Origin: Bacteroidota bacterium
GTDB taxonomy: Bacteria > Bacteroidota > Bacteroidia > B-17B0 > Aurantibacillaceae
Reading direction: 5' to 3'
DNA length: 64,000 nt
NCBI GenBank assembly: GCA_017303905.1
Contig: JAFLBH010000001.1
Coordinates: 124,001 to 188,000, forward strand
Part shown: positions 7,803 through 16,523 of the stretch, piece by piece
Layout of the letters: the number at the start of each line of letters is the position of its first letter
How positions within the stretch are numbered: the first letter of the stretch is position 1
The notes under the pieces: model-generated
What the model was told of the DNA's origin: nothing
The model's database searches: none
Seen by the model: the letters and a program-made list of their open reading frames with translations, nothing else
Position numbers and translations under genes: made by a program

Positions 7803-10265
7803 ATGAAAAAATGTTTAGTGATTTTAAACCTGCTTTTCTGCAGTACTTTTTTACATTCGCAAAATTATTTCCAAAACGTAAAAGGTAAGGTAACCGATAA
7901 AGCTACAGGCATTGGTCTGCCCGGAGTAGTCGTTAAAATGCTGAACGATAGCTCCAAAAAAATCAACGCCATTACTGATGGTAATGGTTTTTATAAACTT
8001 ACCAAAGTTCCGATTGGTCGCCGAGATTTTGTTTTTGCTCTAATGGGTTACAAAACAGTTCCGGCTAATGATATAATTATCACAAGTGGAAAAGAATATA
8101 TACTGGATGTTGAACTGGAAGAATCACTAGTTGAAATGGCCGAAGTGGAAGTAAGTGCAGAAAACAGTAAAGATGTAATTGCCGATATGCAAGCCGTAAA
8201 CATGAAAGCTTTTACACTTGAAGAAATTGAACGCTATCCGGGTTCGCGACAAGATCCTGCACGTATGGCACAAAATTTTGCGGGTGTACAAGGAACTAAC
8301 GACAGCAGAAACGATATTGTAGTTCGTGGTAATTCACCGGCAGGTTTATTATGGCGTATGGAAGAAGTAGATATTCCGAATCCGAATCACTTTGCTATTG
8401 CAGGAAGCGCCGGCGGACCTCAATCTATCATTAATAACAAATATTTAGCGAACTCCGAATTTTTCACAGGAGCCTTTCCTTCTAATTACGGTAATGCTTT
8501 AGGCGGTGTGTTTGATTTAAAAATGCGTAATGGTAATAACGAAAAACACGAACGCACTATTCAGCTTGGTATCCTAGGAACTGAAGCGGCTATTGAAGGT
8601 CCGCTCAGTAAAAAAAGTGGGGCGAGTTATTTAATTACGTATCGCTACTCTACACTTGCTTTATTTCAGGCATTTAAAATTCCAATTAGTTTTGGAACGA
8701 GCGCCATTCCTGAATATCAGGATGGAGGATTCAGATTTAATTTTCCAACCAAAAATGCCGGCGTGTTTAGCTTTAGCGGAATTGGAGGTTTAAGCAGTAT
8801 TGATATCGAATTAAGTAAAGTAAGGGAAAAGCCGAAAGAACTATATGGCGATCAAACACGTGATCAATATTTCAGAAGTAACATGGGCGTATGTATGTTG
8901 AATCATACTTATTCATTTAATACACGCACGCTGATGAAAACAACATTAGCATTTAGCTCTCAGCAAATTTTCTCCGATCATTATTTAATTCTTCGTGATG
9001 CTAATTATGTTCCTGATTCAATTACACCACATATTCTAAACTATAATCAACGCGAAAATAAAACCACTTTAAGTTGGTTTGTTAAACGCAAAGTAAATGC
9101 GGCGAATAGTTTTAAAACCGGATTCTTTGTGAATGAATTTAATGTGAAATATTTTGACAGAGCTAAAATCAATTCATTGTACGATACACTACCCGGTGAC
9201 ATCATGTCAAAACCATGGAAGCAACGATTAGGAAACATTAATGATTACTTCCTGATTCAGCCTTATATTAATTTTTCGCATCGCTTCAACGAAAAATGGA
9301 GTGCAAACATCGGATTGCACGGACAATATCTTACTTTGAATAACAAATGGACCATTGAACCGCGCGCTAATTTACGTTATCAATTCAAAGACAATCAAAC
9401 CTTGAGTTTAGCATACGGCATGCACAGTCAAATGCAACCCGGTTATATTTATTATGCCATTCCCGATAGTTTAATTCGTGACGGTGTGATAACTGCGAAC
9501 ACGGAGCGCGTGATGGATAATAAAAATCTTGATTTTAGTAAATCGCATCACGTAGTATTAGGATATGATTTGCAGGTGAGTAAATACTTCCGCGTAAAAA
9601 CAGAAGCTTATTATCAATATTTGTGGAATATTCCGGTTTACGCAAAACCTTCCGGTATTTCATTAATTAATCGTGGCGCAACCTTTACCCGTTTCTTCCC
9701 GCTTTATACTATGGAAAATAAAGGAACGGGTTATAATTACGGTTTAGAATTAACCCTCGAAAAATTATTTCACAAACATTATTTCGTGATGTATAGCGCG
9801 AGTATTTATGACAGTAAATACACAGCGAGCAACGGAAAAACTTACGATAGTGATTTCAACGGTAACTATATGATGAATTTATTAGCCGGTGTTGAATACG
9901 GATTAGGTAAGAGTAAGAAAAACAGCATCAATGTTTCTACTAAATTCACTTATGGCGGAGGTAAACGCTATTCACCTGTTAACTTAGCGGCAAGTAATGC
10001 CATTATGGATGTTGTGCCGGATGAAAACGCTATTAACTCCAGGCAATTCGATCCGTACAATCGTCTCGATTTTAGAATTGCATATAAAATCAATGCAAAG
10101 AAATCGAGCTGGGAAATTGCATTTGACTTAGTAAACGTAATGGGCACTAAAAATGTATTAGCTCTAAGTTATGCTCCCGATCCGGCTAATTTTAATGCCG
10201 ATCCATTGATAAAAAATTATCAGTTAGGATTCCTTCCTTTATTCTATGTGAAAGTTGATTTTTAA
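7803..10265 (+). CDS. TonB-dependent receptor with carboxypeptidase-like N-terminal domain
   Basis: This 820-residue outer-membrane receptor has a signal peptide (ending LHSQ, about residue 20). A CarboxypepD_reg-like beta-sandwich at about 27-110 (KGKVTDKATGIGLPGVVV) is followed by a TonB plug with IVVRGNSPAGLLWRMEEVDI at about 170-190. A long 22-strand type barrel follows, ending in the aromatic FYVKVDF expected for outer-membrane insertion. These receptors import large ligands such as siderophores, oligosaccharides or peptides using TonB energy. There is no SusD partner, so a glycan-utilisation locus is unlikely. The neighbouring small exported peptides may be accessory factors or ligands (inference). 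Start is the ATG at 7803. The stop overlaps the next convergent gene by TTAA. Confidence 0.92.
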   Translation: MKKCLVILNLLFCSTFLHSQNYFQNVKGKVTDKATGIGLPGVVVKMLNDSSKKINAITDGNGFYKLTKVPIGRRDFVFALMGYKTVPANDIIITSGKEYILDVELEESLVEMAEVEVSAENSKDVIADMQAVNMKAFTLEEIERYPGSRQDPARMAQNFAGVQGTNDSRNDIVVRGNSPAGLLWRMEEVDIPNPNHFAIAGSAGGPQSIINNKYLANSEFFTGAFPSNYGNALGGVFDLKMRNGNNEKHERTIQLGILGTEAAIEGPLSKKSGASYLITYRYSTLALFQAFKIPISFGTSAIPEYQDGGFRFNFPTKNAGVFSFSGIGGLSSIDIELSKVREKPKELYGDQTRDQYFRSNMGVCMLNHTYSFNTRTLMKTTLAFSSQQIFSDHYLILRDANYVPDSITPHILNYNQRENKTTLSWFVKRKVNAANSFKTGFFVNEFNVKYFDRAKINSLYDTLPGDIMSKPWKQRLGNINDYFLIQPYINFSHRFNEKWSANIGLHGQYLTLNNKWTIEPRANLRYQFKDNQTLSLAYGMHSQMQPGYIYYAIPDSLIRDGVITANTERVMDNKNLDFSKSHHVVLGYDLQVSKYFRVKTEAYYQYLWNIPVYAKPSGISLINRGATFTRFFPLYTMENKGTGYNYGLELTLEKLFHKHYFVMYSASIYDSKYTASNGKTYDSDFNGNYMMNLLAGVEYGLGKSKKNSINVSTKFTYGGGKRYSPVNLAASNAIMDVVPDENAINSRQFDPYNRLDFRIAYKINAKKSSWEIAFDLVNVMGTKNVLALSYAPDPANFNADPLIKNYQLGFLPLFYVKVDF

Positions 10266-12217
10266 ATTCGAATGCCGATGATACAAACATCATCAATTTG
10301 TTCGAGCTGACCTTTCCAGTTATTGAAAGCATCAGATAAAATTTGTCTTTGCTCAATTAAAGGCTTTTGCCAATTAGCAAGCAATATATCTTCGAGTTGT
10401 TTATACTTAAACTTTTTGCCTTTTGGTCCGCCGAACTGATCGGCAAATCCATCTGTAAACATCACGATCATATCTCCCTTCTTCAACTTTACTTCTTTAT
10501 TAGCAAACATAAATCCGTCGTTATCTACCATGGCGCTTACCGCATGTTTCTGTGCTTTTATCACATGTAAAACATCATCTGTGATATGATAAATAGAATT
10601 ATTGGCCCCACTCACTTTCAAATTCAAATTAGCACGATCAATTTCACAAATACTCACATCCATGCCATCTTTAATTTGCTCACCGCGCGTTTCGTTTTTA
10701 AACACCTTGGGCATTTCTTCATTAACGTAATTCAAGATATCTGCAGGCGTTCTGGTATTATCCCCTTCTTCCGATTTTGTAAGTAAAGAATAACCCAATA
10801 AACTCATGAACGCACCCGGAACGCCATGTCCGGTTGAATCACAGCAAGCCATGATAAATTTTCCGTTTTCCCTTTTTGTTGCCCAATAAAAATCACCACT
10901 CACAATATCCTTTGATTGATAATAAACAAAATGTTCGCCGGCCTTTTCAACTAATTCTTCATGACTCGGAAGAATTCCGTCTTGTATCCGTTTGCTATAA
11001 TTGATACTGTCAAGGATTTCTTTCTTCTGCTGGTTGATCTCTGTGTTTTGCTTCTCAAGGATTGTGTTGGCGTTTTTCTTATCTCTAAACAACTTGTAAA
11101 CAAAACCTAATCCGACAATCGTTAAACAAATTATAACCAATCCCAGTATTATAGTTATCTTATTTCGCTTAAGCTTTAAAGTATTATTTGCATTCGAAAG
11201 CTTCGCGATTTCCAATTCCTTTTCAGTTTTCATACTTGCATACTTATTCTCCTGTTCGCTATTTAATCTTATTTTTTCCGAATTAGTTAAACTATCATCG
11301 TAAGCTTGATAACTTTGTAAAGCAGCATAAGCGCCTTTATAATCCTTTAGATTCTGGTAGCAAGTATGTAATCCATTATAGTTTCTGCGAAGTTCCTGAA
11401 AATCTTCAGGTGAAATCAGCTTTAAATTTTCTTCGTATAGCTTTGCTCCTTTTGCGTATTCACCCACGCTTGTATAATAATGCGCCGTAAAATAATTGGA
11501 AGATTGCCTATGATCATTTATAGTGTCGAGTTTGATATACTCATACATTTTCTGCAATTGTTCGTAAGCCTTTTTATAATCCTTCACCTTTAGATAACAT
11601 TCCATTTTATTCCCCATTAACGAGGGTAGAAAATCATTCATGTTAATTTCCTTTGCAATATTTTCTGAAATCCCTAAAAAATGCAGAGCAAGAACTGAAT
11701 TATCCATGTTAATATAATCTACTGCCAAATTATTTGCGGCTGAGAACTGCAATCTTTTTCTATTCAGTTTTACGCCTATATCATAGCATTTACGGAAATA
11801 ATAAATTGCACGTTTACTGTTGTTTTGATTGGAAGCTATAATACCTAAATTATTATACACGTTCGATTGAGCTTGTAAATGCCCAATTTCCTCTGACAAG
11901 GCTAAAGACTTATAATAATATGGCATGGCCGCATCATATCTTGAAAATTGAAAATAAACAGCACCTGAAAGAAAATAGGCATTCACCATCAACCTCGGAT
12001 TGTTTGATTTTGTAGCCAAATCCATCAATTTAACACTCCACTCACGTTTTAACTCAAATGGAGCGTCTTCAGACAAAACAATATTCGCAAGTCGAAGAAA
12101 TTTAGAAGTATCCGGTAAAGTCATTTTATAAATGATATCAAGGCTGTCGATCTGTGCTTTTTGCACAAAGGAGATTAACAGAAATGATATAATTGCAAAG
12201 ACTTTTTTCACCGACAT
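10262..12217 (-). CDS. TPR sensor with SpoIIE-type PP2C phosphatase
   Basis: This 651-residue protein has a signal peptide (to about 22), a tetratricopeptide array (about 60-320), one membrane helix (about 355-378, ITIILGLVIICLTIVGLGF) and a coiled coil containing QKKEILDSINYSKRIQDGIL. A SpoIIE/PP2C serine phosphatase domain (about 430-651) follows, with metal ligands in VSGDFYW, CDSTGHGVPGAFMS and TDGFADQFGG. The TPRs lie outside the membrane and the phosphatase in the cytoplasm. SpoIIE enzymes dephosphorylate anti-sigma antagonists or similar proteins; the target here is unknown. The C-terminal half closely matches that of 16524-19667. Confidence 0.93.
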   Translation of the reverse strand: MSVKKVFAIISFLLISFVQKAQIDSLDIIYKMTLPDTSKFLRLANIVLSEDAPFELKREWSVKLMDLATKSNNPRLMVNAYFLSGAVYFQFSRYDAAMPYYYKSLALSEEIGHLQAQSNVYNNLGIIASNQNNSKRAIYYFRKCYDIGVKLNRKRLQFSAANNLAVDYINMDNSVLALHFLGISENIAKEINMNDFLPSLMGNKMECYLKVKDYKKAYEQLQKMYEYIKLDTINDHRQSSNYFTAHYYTSVGEYAKGAKLYEENLKLISPEDFQELRRNYNGLHTCYQNLKDYKGAYAALQSYQAYDDSLTNSEKIRLNSEQENKYASMKTEKELEIAKLSNANNTLKLKRNKITIILGLVIICLTIVGLGFVYKLFRDKKNANTILEKQNTEINQQKKEILDSINYSKRIQDGILPSHEELVEKAGEHFVYYQSKDIVSGDFYWATKRENGKFIMACCDSTGHGVPGAFMSLLGYSLLTKSEEGDNTRTPADILNYVNEEMPKVFKNETRGEQIKDGMDVSICEIDRANLNLKVSGANNSIYHITDDVLHVIKAQKHAVSAMVDNDGFMFANKEVKLKKGDMIVMFTDGFADQFGGPKGKKFKYKQLEDILLANWQKPLIEQRQILSDAFNNWKGQLEQIDDVCIIGIRI

Positions 12218-12291
12218 TAAAACTAACTATTTTTTAGCTAATGTTTCAGCTTTTTAAGCCTTTTAACTTTAAAAAATCTACGATAAATAAC

Positions 12292-12299
12292 TATCTTTG
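12292..12299 (+). promoter_or_regulatory. TAnnTTTG -7 box for gltX
   Basis: TATCTTTG ends 6 bases before the gltX ATG at 12306. If used, the mRNA would begin at or next to the start codon. Confidence 0.55.
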
Positions 12300-12305
12300 C
12301 CCCCT

Positions 12306-13826
12306 ATGGAAAAACGTGTAAGAGTACGATTTGCCCCAAGCCCAACCGGTGGATTACACATGGGCGGTGTGCGTACAGCATTATTTAATTATTTATTTGC
12401 CAAAAAACATGGCGGCGATTTTATTTTACGTATCGAGGATACTGATCAAACCCGCTATGTAAACGGTGCTGAAGAATATATTGTTAACGCTCTTAAATGG
12501 TGCGGTATTGAGCCTAATGAAGGCGTAGGATTTGGTGATGGTCCGCACAACCCTTACCGTCAAAGCGAACGTAAAGCACTTGGTATATATAAAAAATACG
12601 CCGACCAATTAATTGCCGGCGGACATGCCTATTATGCATTTGATACGGAAGAAGAATTAGATGCAATGCGCAAACGTTTGGAGGCTGCTAAAGTGGTGGC
12701 TCCTCAATATAATTCAGTAAGCAGACAAACCATGCGCAATTCGCTTACATTAAGCGAAGATGAAGTGAAAAAACTTTTGGATGCCGGAACACCACACGTA
12801 GTTAGGTTGAAAGTGCCACGTAACGAAGAAATCCGTTTTCATGATATCATTCGCGGATGGGTAGTAGTAAATTCATCGCAAGTAGATGATAAAGTATTAT
12901 TGAAAAGTGATGGAATGCCTACTTATCATCTAGCACATATTGTGGATGATATTGAAATGCAAATTTCGCATGCGGTGCGTGGTGAAGAATGGTTACCAAG
13001 TGCTCCTGCACACATTCTAATTTATCGCTATTTAGGCTTGGAGAATGATATGCCGAAGTTGGCGCATTTACCATTGATCTTGCGTCCGGATGGACAAGGT
13101 AAATTATCGAAACGCGATAAATCAGGATTACCGATGTTTCCTTTAAATTGGTTTGACGAGCGTACAGGCGAAAGTTATGTTGGCTATAGAGAGTCAGGAT
13201 TTTATCCGGAAGCGTTTATTAATATGCTGGCCCTGCTTGGCTGGAACCCCGGCGATAACCGCGAAATCATGACGAAAGCTGAAATCATTAAAGCTTTCAC
13301 ATTTGAACGCGTAAACAAGTCAGGCGCAAAATTTGATCCGGAAAAAACGAAATGGTTCAATCAACAATATTTACGTCAGCGTAATGACAATGAACTGGCT
13401 GCTGAATTAATGCCAATCTTAGAGAGCAAAGGCGTTAAAGCAGACTTAAAATTCGTTACAGAATTCTGTCGACTGATTAAAGAAAAAGCACATTTCATTA
13501 ATGAGTTTTACGACTTAGGTGTTTACTTTTTTACCGCACCTACCAGCTTTGATGAAAAAGTATTGGCGAAAAAATGGAATGAAAATTCAAAAGCAACTTA
13601 CTCTAAACTACGTGATAAATTAAACGCAGAGAACAACTGGACTGCCGATAATCTACATCATGTATTTGAAGCAGCATCTGCCGACTTAGGTAAAATTGAT
13701 ATGCAACTGGTGCGCGTTTTGGTGAGTGGCGTTGCGGGCGGACCTCAGTTATTTGATATGCTGGCCTTATTAGGCAAAGAAGAAATAATGAAGCGTTTAG
13801 ATTATGCTTTATCACAAATGAAATAA
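12306..13826 (+). CDS. gltX: glutamyl-tRNA synthetase
   Basis: This 506-residue class Ic synthetase charges tRNA-Glu. PSPTGGLHMGG near residues 10-20 contains the HIGH-like motif, LSKRDK near 258 is the KMSKS loop, and GEEWLPSAPAHI precedes it as in the family. The anticodon-binding helical domain fills the last third. Length is normal. I take the ATG at 12306; the track's earlier TTG lies inside the promoter box. It is a single-gene unit with its own promoter box and a strong terminator. Confidence 0.98.
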   Translation: MEKRVRVRFAPSPTGGLHMGGVRTALFNYLFAKKHGGDFILRIEDTDQTRYVNGAEEYIVNALKWCGIEPNEGVGFGDGPHNPYRQSERKALGIYKKYADQLIAGGHAYYAFDTEEELDAMRKRLEAAKVVAPQYNSVSRQTMRNSLTLSEDEVKKLLDAGTPHVVRLKVPRNEEIRFHDIIRGWVVVNSSQVDDKVLLKSDGMPTYHLAHIVDDIEMQISHAVRGEEWLPSAPAHILIYRYLGLENDMPKLAHLPLILRPDGQGKLSKRDKSGLPMFPLNWFDERTGESYVGYRESGFYPEAFINMLALLGWNPGDNREIMTKAEIIKAFTFERVNKSGAKFDPEKTKWFNQQYLRQRNDNELAAELMPILESKGVKADLKFVTEFCRLIKEKAHFINEFYDLGVYFFTAPTSFDEKVLAKKWNENSKATYSKLRDKLNAENNWTADNLHHVFEAASADLGKIDMQLVRVLVSGVAGGPQLFDMLALLGKEEIMKRLDYALSQMK

Positions 13827-13843
13827 AAGAATATCCCCCAATG

Positions 13844-13878
13844 AAAAATCCCGCCTTTTGAGCGGGATTTTTGTTTTT
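13844..13878 (+). terminator. rho-independent terminator of gltX
   Basis: AAAAATCCCGC (13844-13854) pairs perfectly with GCGGGATTTTT (13862-13872) around a 7-base loop and runs into a T-rich tail. It lies 18 bases after the gltX stop. Confidence 0.9.
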
Positions 13879-14142
13879 CACGCGGTTCACGCGACTTTAA
13901 AGCCAGGGGCTCTCTTTAAAGGCGGCGATTTAAAAATAATGTCAGATACAATTGCATTTATCCTCACATTATGCCTAAAAATGCCGCTAATAACACAATA
14001 AAAAATATGACTTTCTTGTAGGTCATGTAATTAATTTATTGAATTATACGGCATGCTGCTCATAAGGGTTTCATACATCGTTAAAAAAACATGTATTCTT
14101 CTGTAAAAAGACTAAATCTCTTCCTAGATTCAATTATTTTTA
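13879..14142. other. intergenic region between gltX terminator and caspase-gene promoter
   Basis: No gene is visible here. TTTAAAG (13896-13902) and CTTTAAA (13914-13920) form a hairpin with an inner AGCC/GGCT pairing; there is no T-run after it, so it is not an obvious terminator. A weaker ATGAC/GTCAT inverted repeat lies near 14010-14030. Confidence 0.4.
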
Positions 14143-14150
14143 TATTTTTG
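14143..14150 (+). promoter_or_regulatory. TAnnTTTG -7 box for the caspase/SpoIIE operon
   Basis: TATTTTTG matches the consensus 32 bases before the ATG at 14183, giving an ordinary leader of roughly 25 bases. Confidence 0.45.
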
Positions 14151-14182
14151 TTACATTAATCAATATTTAATAAGAAGTTATC

Positions 14183-16519
14183 ATGAGGCGTTGGCTAATT
14201 TCGTTTTTTATTTTAATCATTTCATTATCCTCCGTTCAATCACAATCGGCTAAAAAGTATTATGCAGCTGCCGAAAAATTTGAACAGGCTAATAATCTCA
14301 AAGATGCAATTCTCAATTATGGGGAGGCCATAAAACTTGACCCTAATTATGAAAAAGCTTATGCCGCAAGGGCACTTTGTTATGAAAAAAACAATCAGGC
14401 CGCCGAAGCTGTTGAGGATTATAAAAAGCTACAGGTATTCGACCCTAAAAACAAGGAATTATACTACAATGCAGGCCGACTGCTTTTTGATCTAAAAAAA
14501 TATCAAGATGCGGATCAAATGTTCCGTAAAGCACTTGAACGGGATAAAGAATATCAGGAAGTAATTGATCTTGAAATTAAAACACTTTATACCATTCGGG
14601 ATTATACATACGGATTAACAGTAACGCAATACGCTTTGGATCTTAAAAAAACCGCTGTTAATTACTATCATCACGCTGTTATGTTCGACAGCCTTAAAAA
14701 TTATGTTGAAGCTGAAAAAGAATACAAAAACTCTAAGTATTATGACTCTAAATACATACCTGCTTATGTAGGCCTTGCCATGGTGCAGCTGAAACTAAAT
14801 AAACTTAACGATGCTGCTGCTACCTGTGAAACCGCTATCTCTAAAGACGCAAACAATACGGATATATATTGGGCAAGAAGCTATCTTTATGCTGCTAAAA
14901 ACGATTATCAAAACGCTTTAAATGATATTACTAAAGTCATCTTGAAGAGCCCTACCATTTTAAACTTTCAATTCAGGGCTCATGTGTATTCTAAATTAGG
15001 ACAACATCAAAACGCTGCCAATGATTATACACAGGCTCTCAATCTTGATAAAAATAACATTGCCTCGTATTTAAACCGTGCTGCCGCCTATGAAGCCGCT
15101 GGCAACTATAAATCTGCCATTGCAGATTATAATACCGCCGCAAAACTCGGAACAGGAGATGCTAAAATTGAGGGTATCATAAAAGAAGCGCGAAAGAAAA
15201 TATTTGATTTAAGCCGTGAAAATAACAAACCTGAGATTTTTGTAACAGGCCCATCTGTTCCCTCCGGAAACGTTATAAAAATCATTGCTGATAAAGATGA
15301 AGCAAACATTAAAGGGTATATTAAAGATGTTAGTCAGATCAAATCCATTAGTGTAAATTCAATCGCTGCCGAATTCCCAAAAGATTCACTCAATCCCGAA
15401 TTTAACGTAAAGATCAATGGCCTATTAAAGACCAACGAAATCATTTTACTCGCAACAGATGTTTATGAAAACACTCAAAACCTGGTTTTAAAAATTGAAC
15501 GAACCGAAGCTAATAAACCTGTTATAGCACTTGAAACACCCGCTGCCTCTTTTGATAATGAAATCTTTTTGGAGAATAACTCGCCTGATTTATACATTCA
15601 GGGTAAAGTAAAAGATGAAAGTTTGATTTCGTCAATAAAAATTGACGGAGTGGCTGCATCCTATTCTGTAACCTCACTTAACCCTACTTTCAGCTCACAA
15701 ATAAGCATAGCCAACAAAAACAAAATAACTGTTACAGTTGTCGACGCAAATGGAAATGAAACTGTGCAGGAATTCACTCTTAACAGAAGCGGTGCCGAAT
15801 CATCCTCCAGCCCTATGGGAAACACTTGGGTAATATTTATTGAAAATAGCAAATACCAACACTTTGCTAGTCTTGATGGCCCGGCAAAAGACATTATGTT
15901 AATGAAGTCGGCGTTGGCCGGTTATAAAATCACAAAAATTCTTCATAAAAAAGATATGACTAAATATGACATGGAAAAGTTTTTCAGTATTGAACTGCGT
16001 GACCAAGTCAAAAACGCCAATATAAATTCTATTATGATATGGTATGCCGGACATGGAAAGTTCGTCAGTCCGACAGGCTACTGGGTTCCCGTTGACGGAA
16101 AAATTGATGACGAGTTTAGTTACTTCGGCATTAATAATTTAAAAGCAGCAATGCAATCTTATTCTTCCAAGCTGTTGCATACTTTAGTTATTACTGATGC
16201 ATGTGAATCTGGACCAACATTTTTATTAGCAATGCGCGGCACTGATGACGATATTCGTTGTGAAAAATCAGAATTACTGAAATCGAAGTCGGCTCAAGTA
16301 TTAACTTCTGCCGGTTATGAATTAGCCTCCGACAATTCACAGTTTACTAAAACATTTTCATCCTCGCTAATCAACAACACTGATGCTTGTATATCTATCG
16401 ATAAGATAGCCAAAAAGGTTACAGCCGCAGTTAAGGAAGCAGGGAATCAGGCTCCTAAGTTCGGTAAAATTAAAGACCTTGAAGACGAAGGTGGCACTTT
16501 CTTCTTCATCAAGAAATAA
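14183..16519 (+). CDS. exported TPR protein with C-terminal caspase-like (C14) protease domain
   Basis: This 778-residue protein has a signal peptide (ending SSVQSQ), then about eight TPR units (residues 24-330) such as AILNYGEAIKLDPNYEKAYA. Two Ig-like repeats (about 350-535) each contain a 'SLNP-F' turn. A caspase-fold domain (about 543-778) follows. The catalytic dyad is intact: H624 in YAGHG and C674 in TDACESG, at the usual spacing. Bacterial caspase-like proteases cleave after basic or acidic residues and often act in stress or cell-death pathways. Here the signal peptide suggests activity outside the cytoplasm. It is followed after 4 bases by a SpoIIE sensor gene, so the two are almost certainly co-expressed. 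Substrate unknown. Confidence 0.9.
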   Translation: MRRWLISFFILIISLSSVQSQSAKKYYAAAEKFEQANNLKDAILNYGEAIKLDPNYEKAYAARALCYEKNNQAAEAVEDYKKLQVFDPKNKELYYNAGRLLFDLKKYQDADQMFRKALERDKEYQEVIDLEIKTLYTIRDYTYGLTVTQYALDLKKTAVNYYHHAVMFDSLKNYVEAEKEYKNSKYYDSKYIPAYVGLAMVQLKLNKLNDAAATCETAISKDANNTDIYWARSYLYAAKNDYQNALNDITKVILKSPTILNFQFRAHVYSKLGQHQNAANDYTQALNLDKNNIASYLNRAAAYEAAGNYKSAIADYNTAAKLGTGDAKIEGIIKEARKKIFDLSRENNKPEIFVTGPSVPSGNVIKIIADKDEANIKGYIKDVSQIKSISVNSIAAEFPKDSLNPEFNVKINGLLKTNEIILLATDVYENTQNLVLKIERTEANKPVIALETPAASFDNEIFLENNSPDLYIQGKVKDESLISSIKIDGVAASYSVTSLNPTFSSQISIANKNKITVTVVDANGNETVQEFTLNRSGAESSSSPMGNTWVIFIENSKYQHFASLDGPAKDIMLMKSALAGYKITKILHKKDMTKYDMEKFFSIELRDQVKNANINSIMIWYAGHGKFVSPTGYWVPVDGKIDDEFSYFGINNLKAAMQSYSSKLLHTLVITDACESGPTFLLAMRGTDDDIRCEKSELLKSKSAQVLTSAGYELASDNSQFTKTFSSSLINNTDACISIDKIAKKVTAAVKEAGNQAPKFGKIKDLEDEGGTFFFIKK

Positions 16520-16523
16520 GCAC

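Noticed and set aside
13896-13920. Second terminator after gltX
   Set aside because: The hairpin has no T-run and the first terminator is much better.
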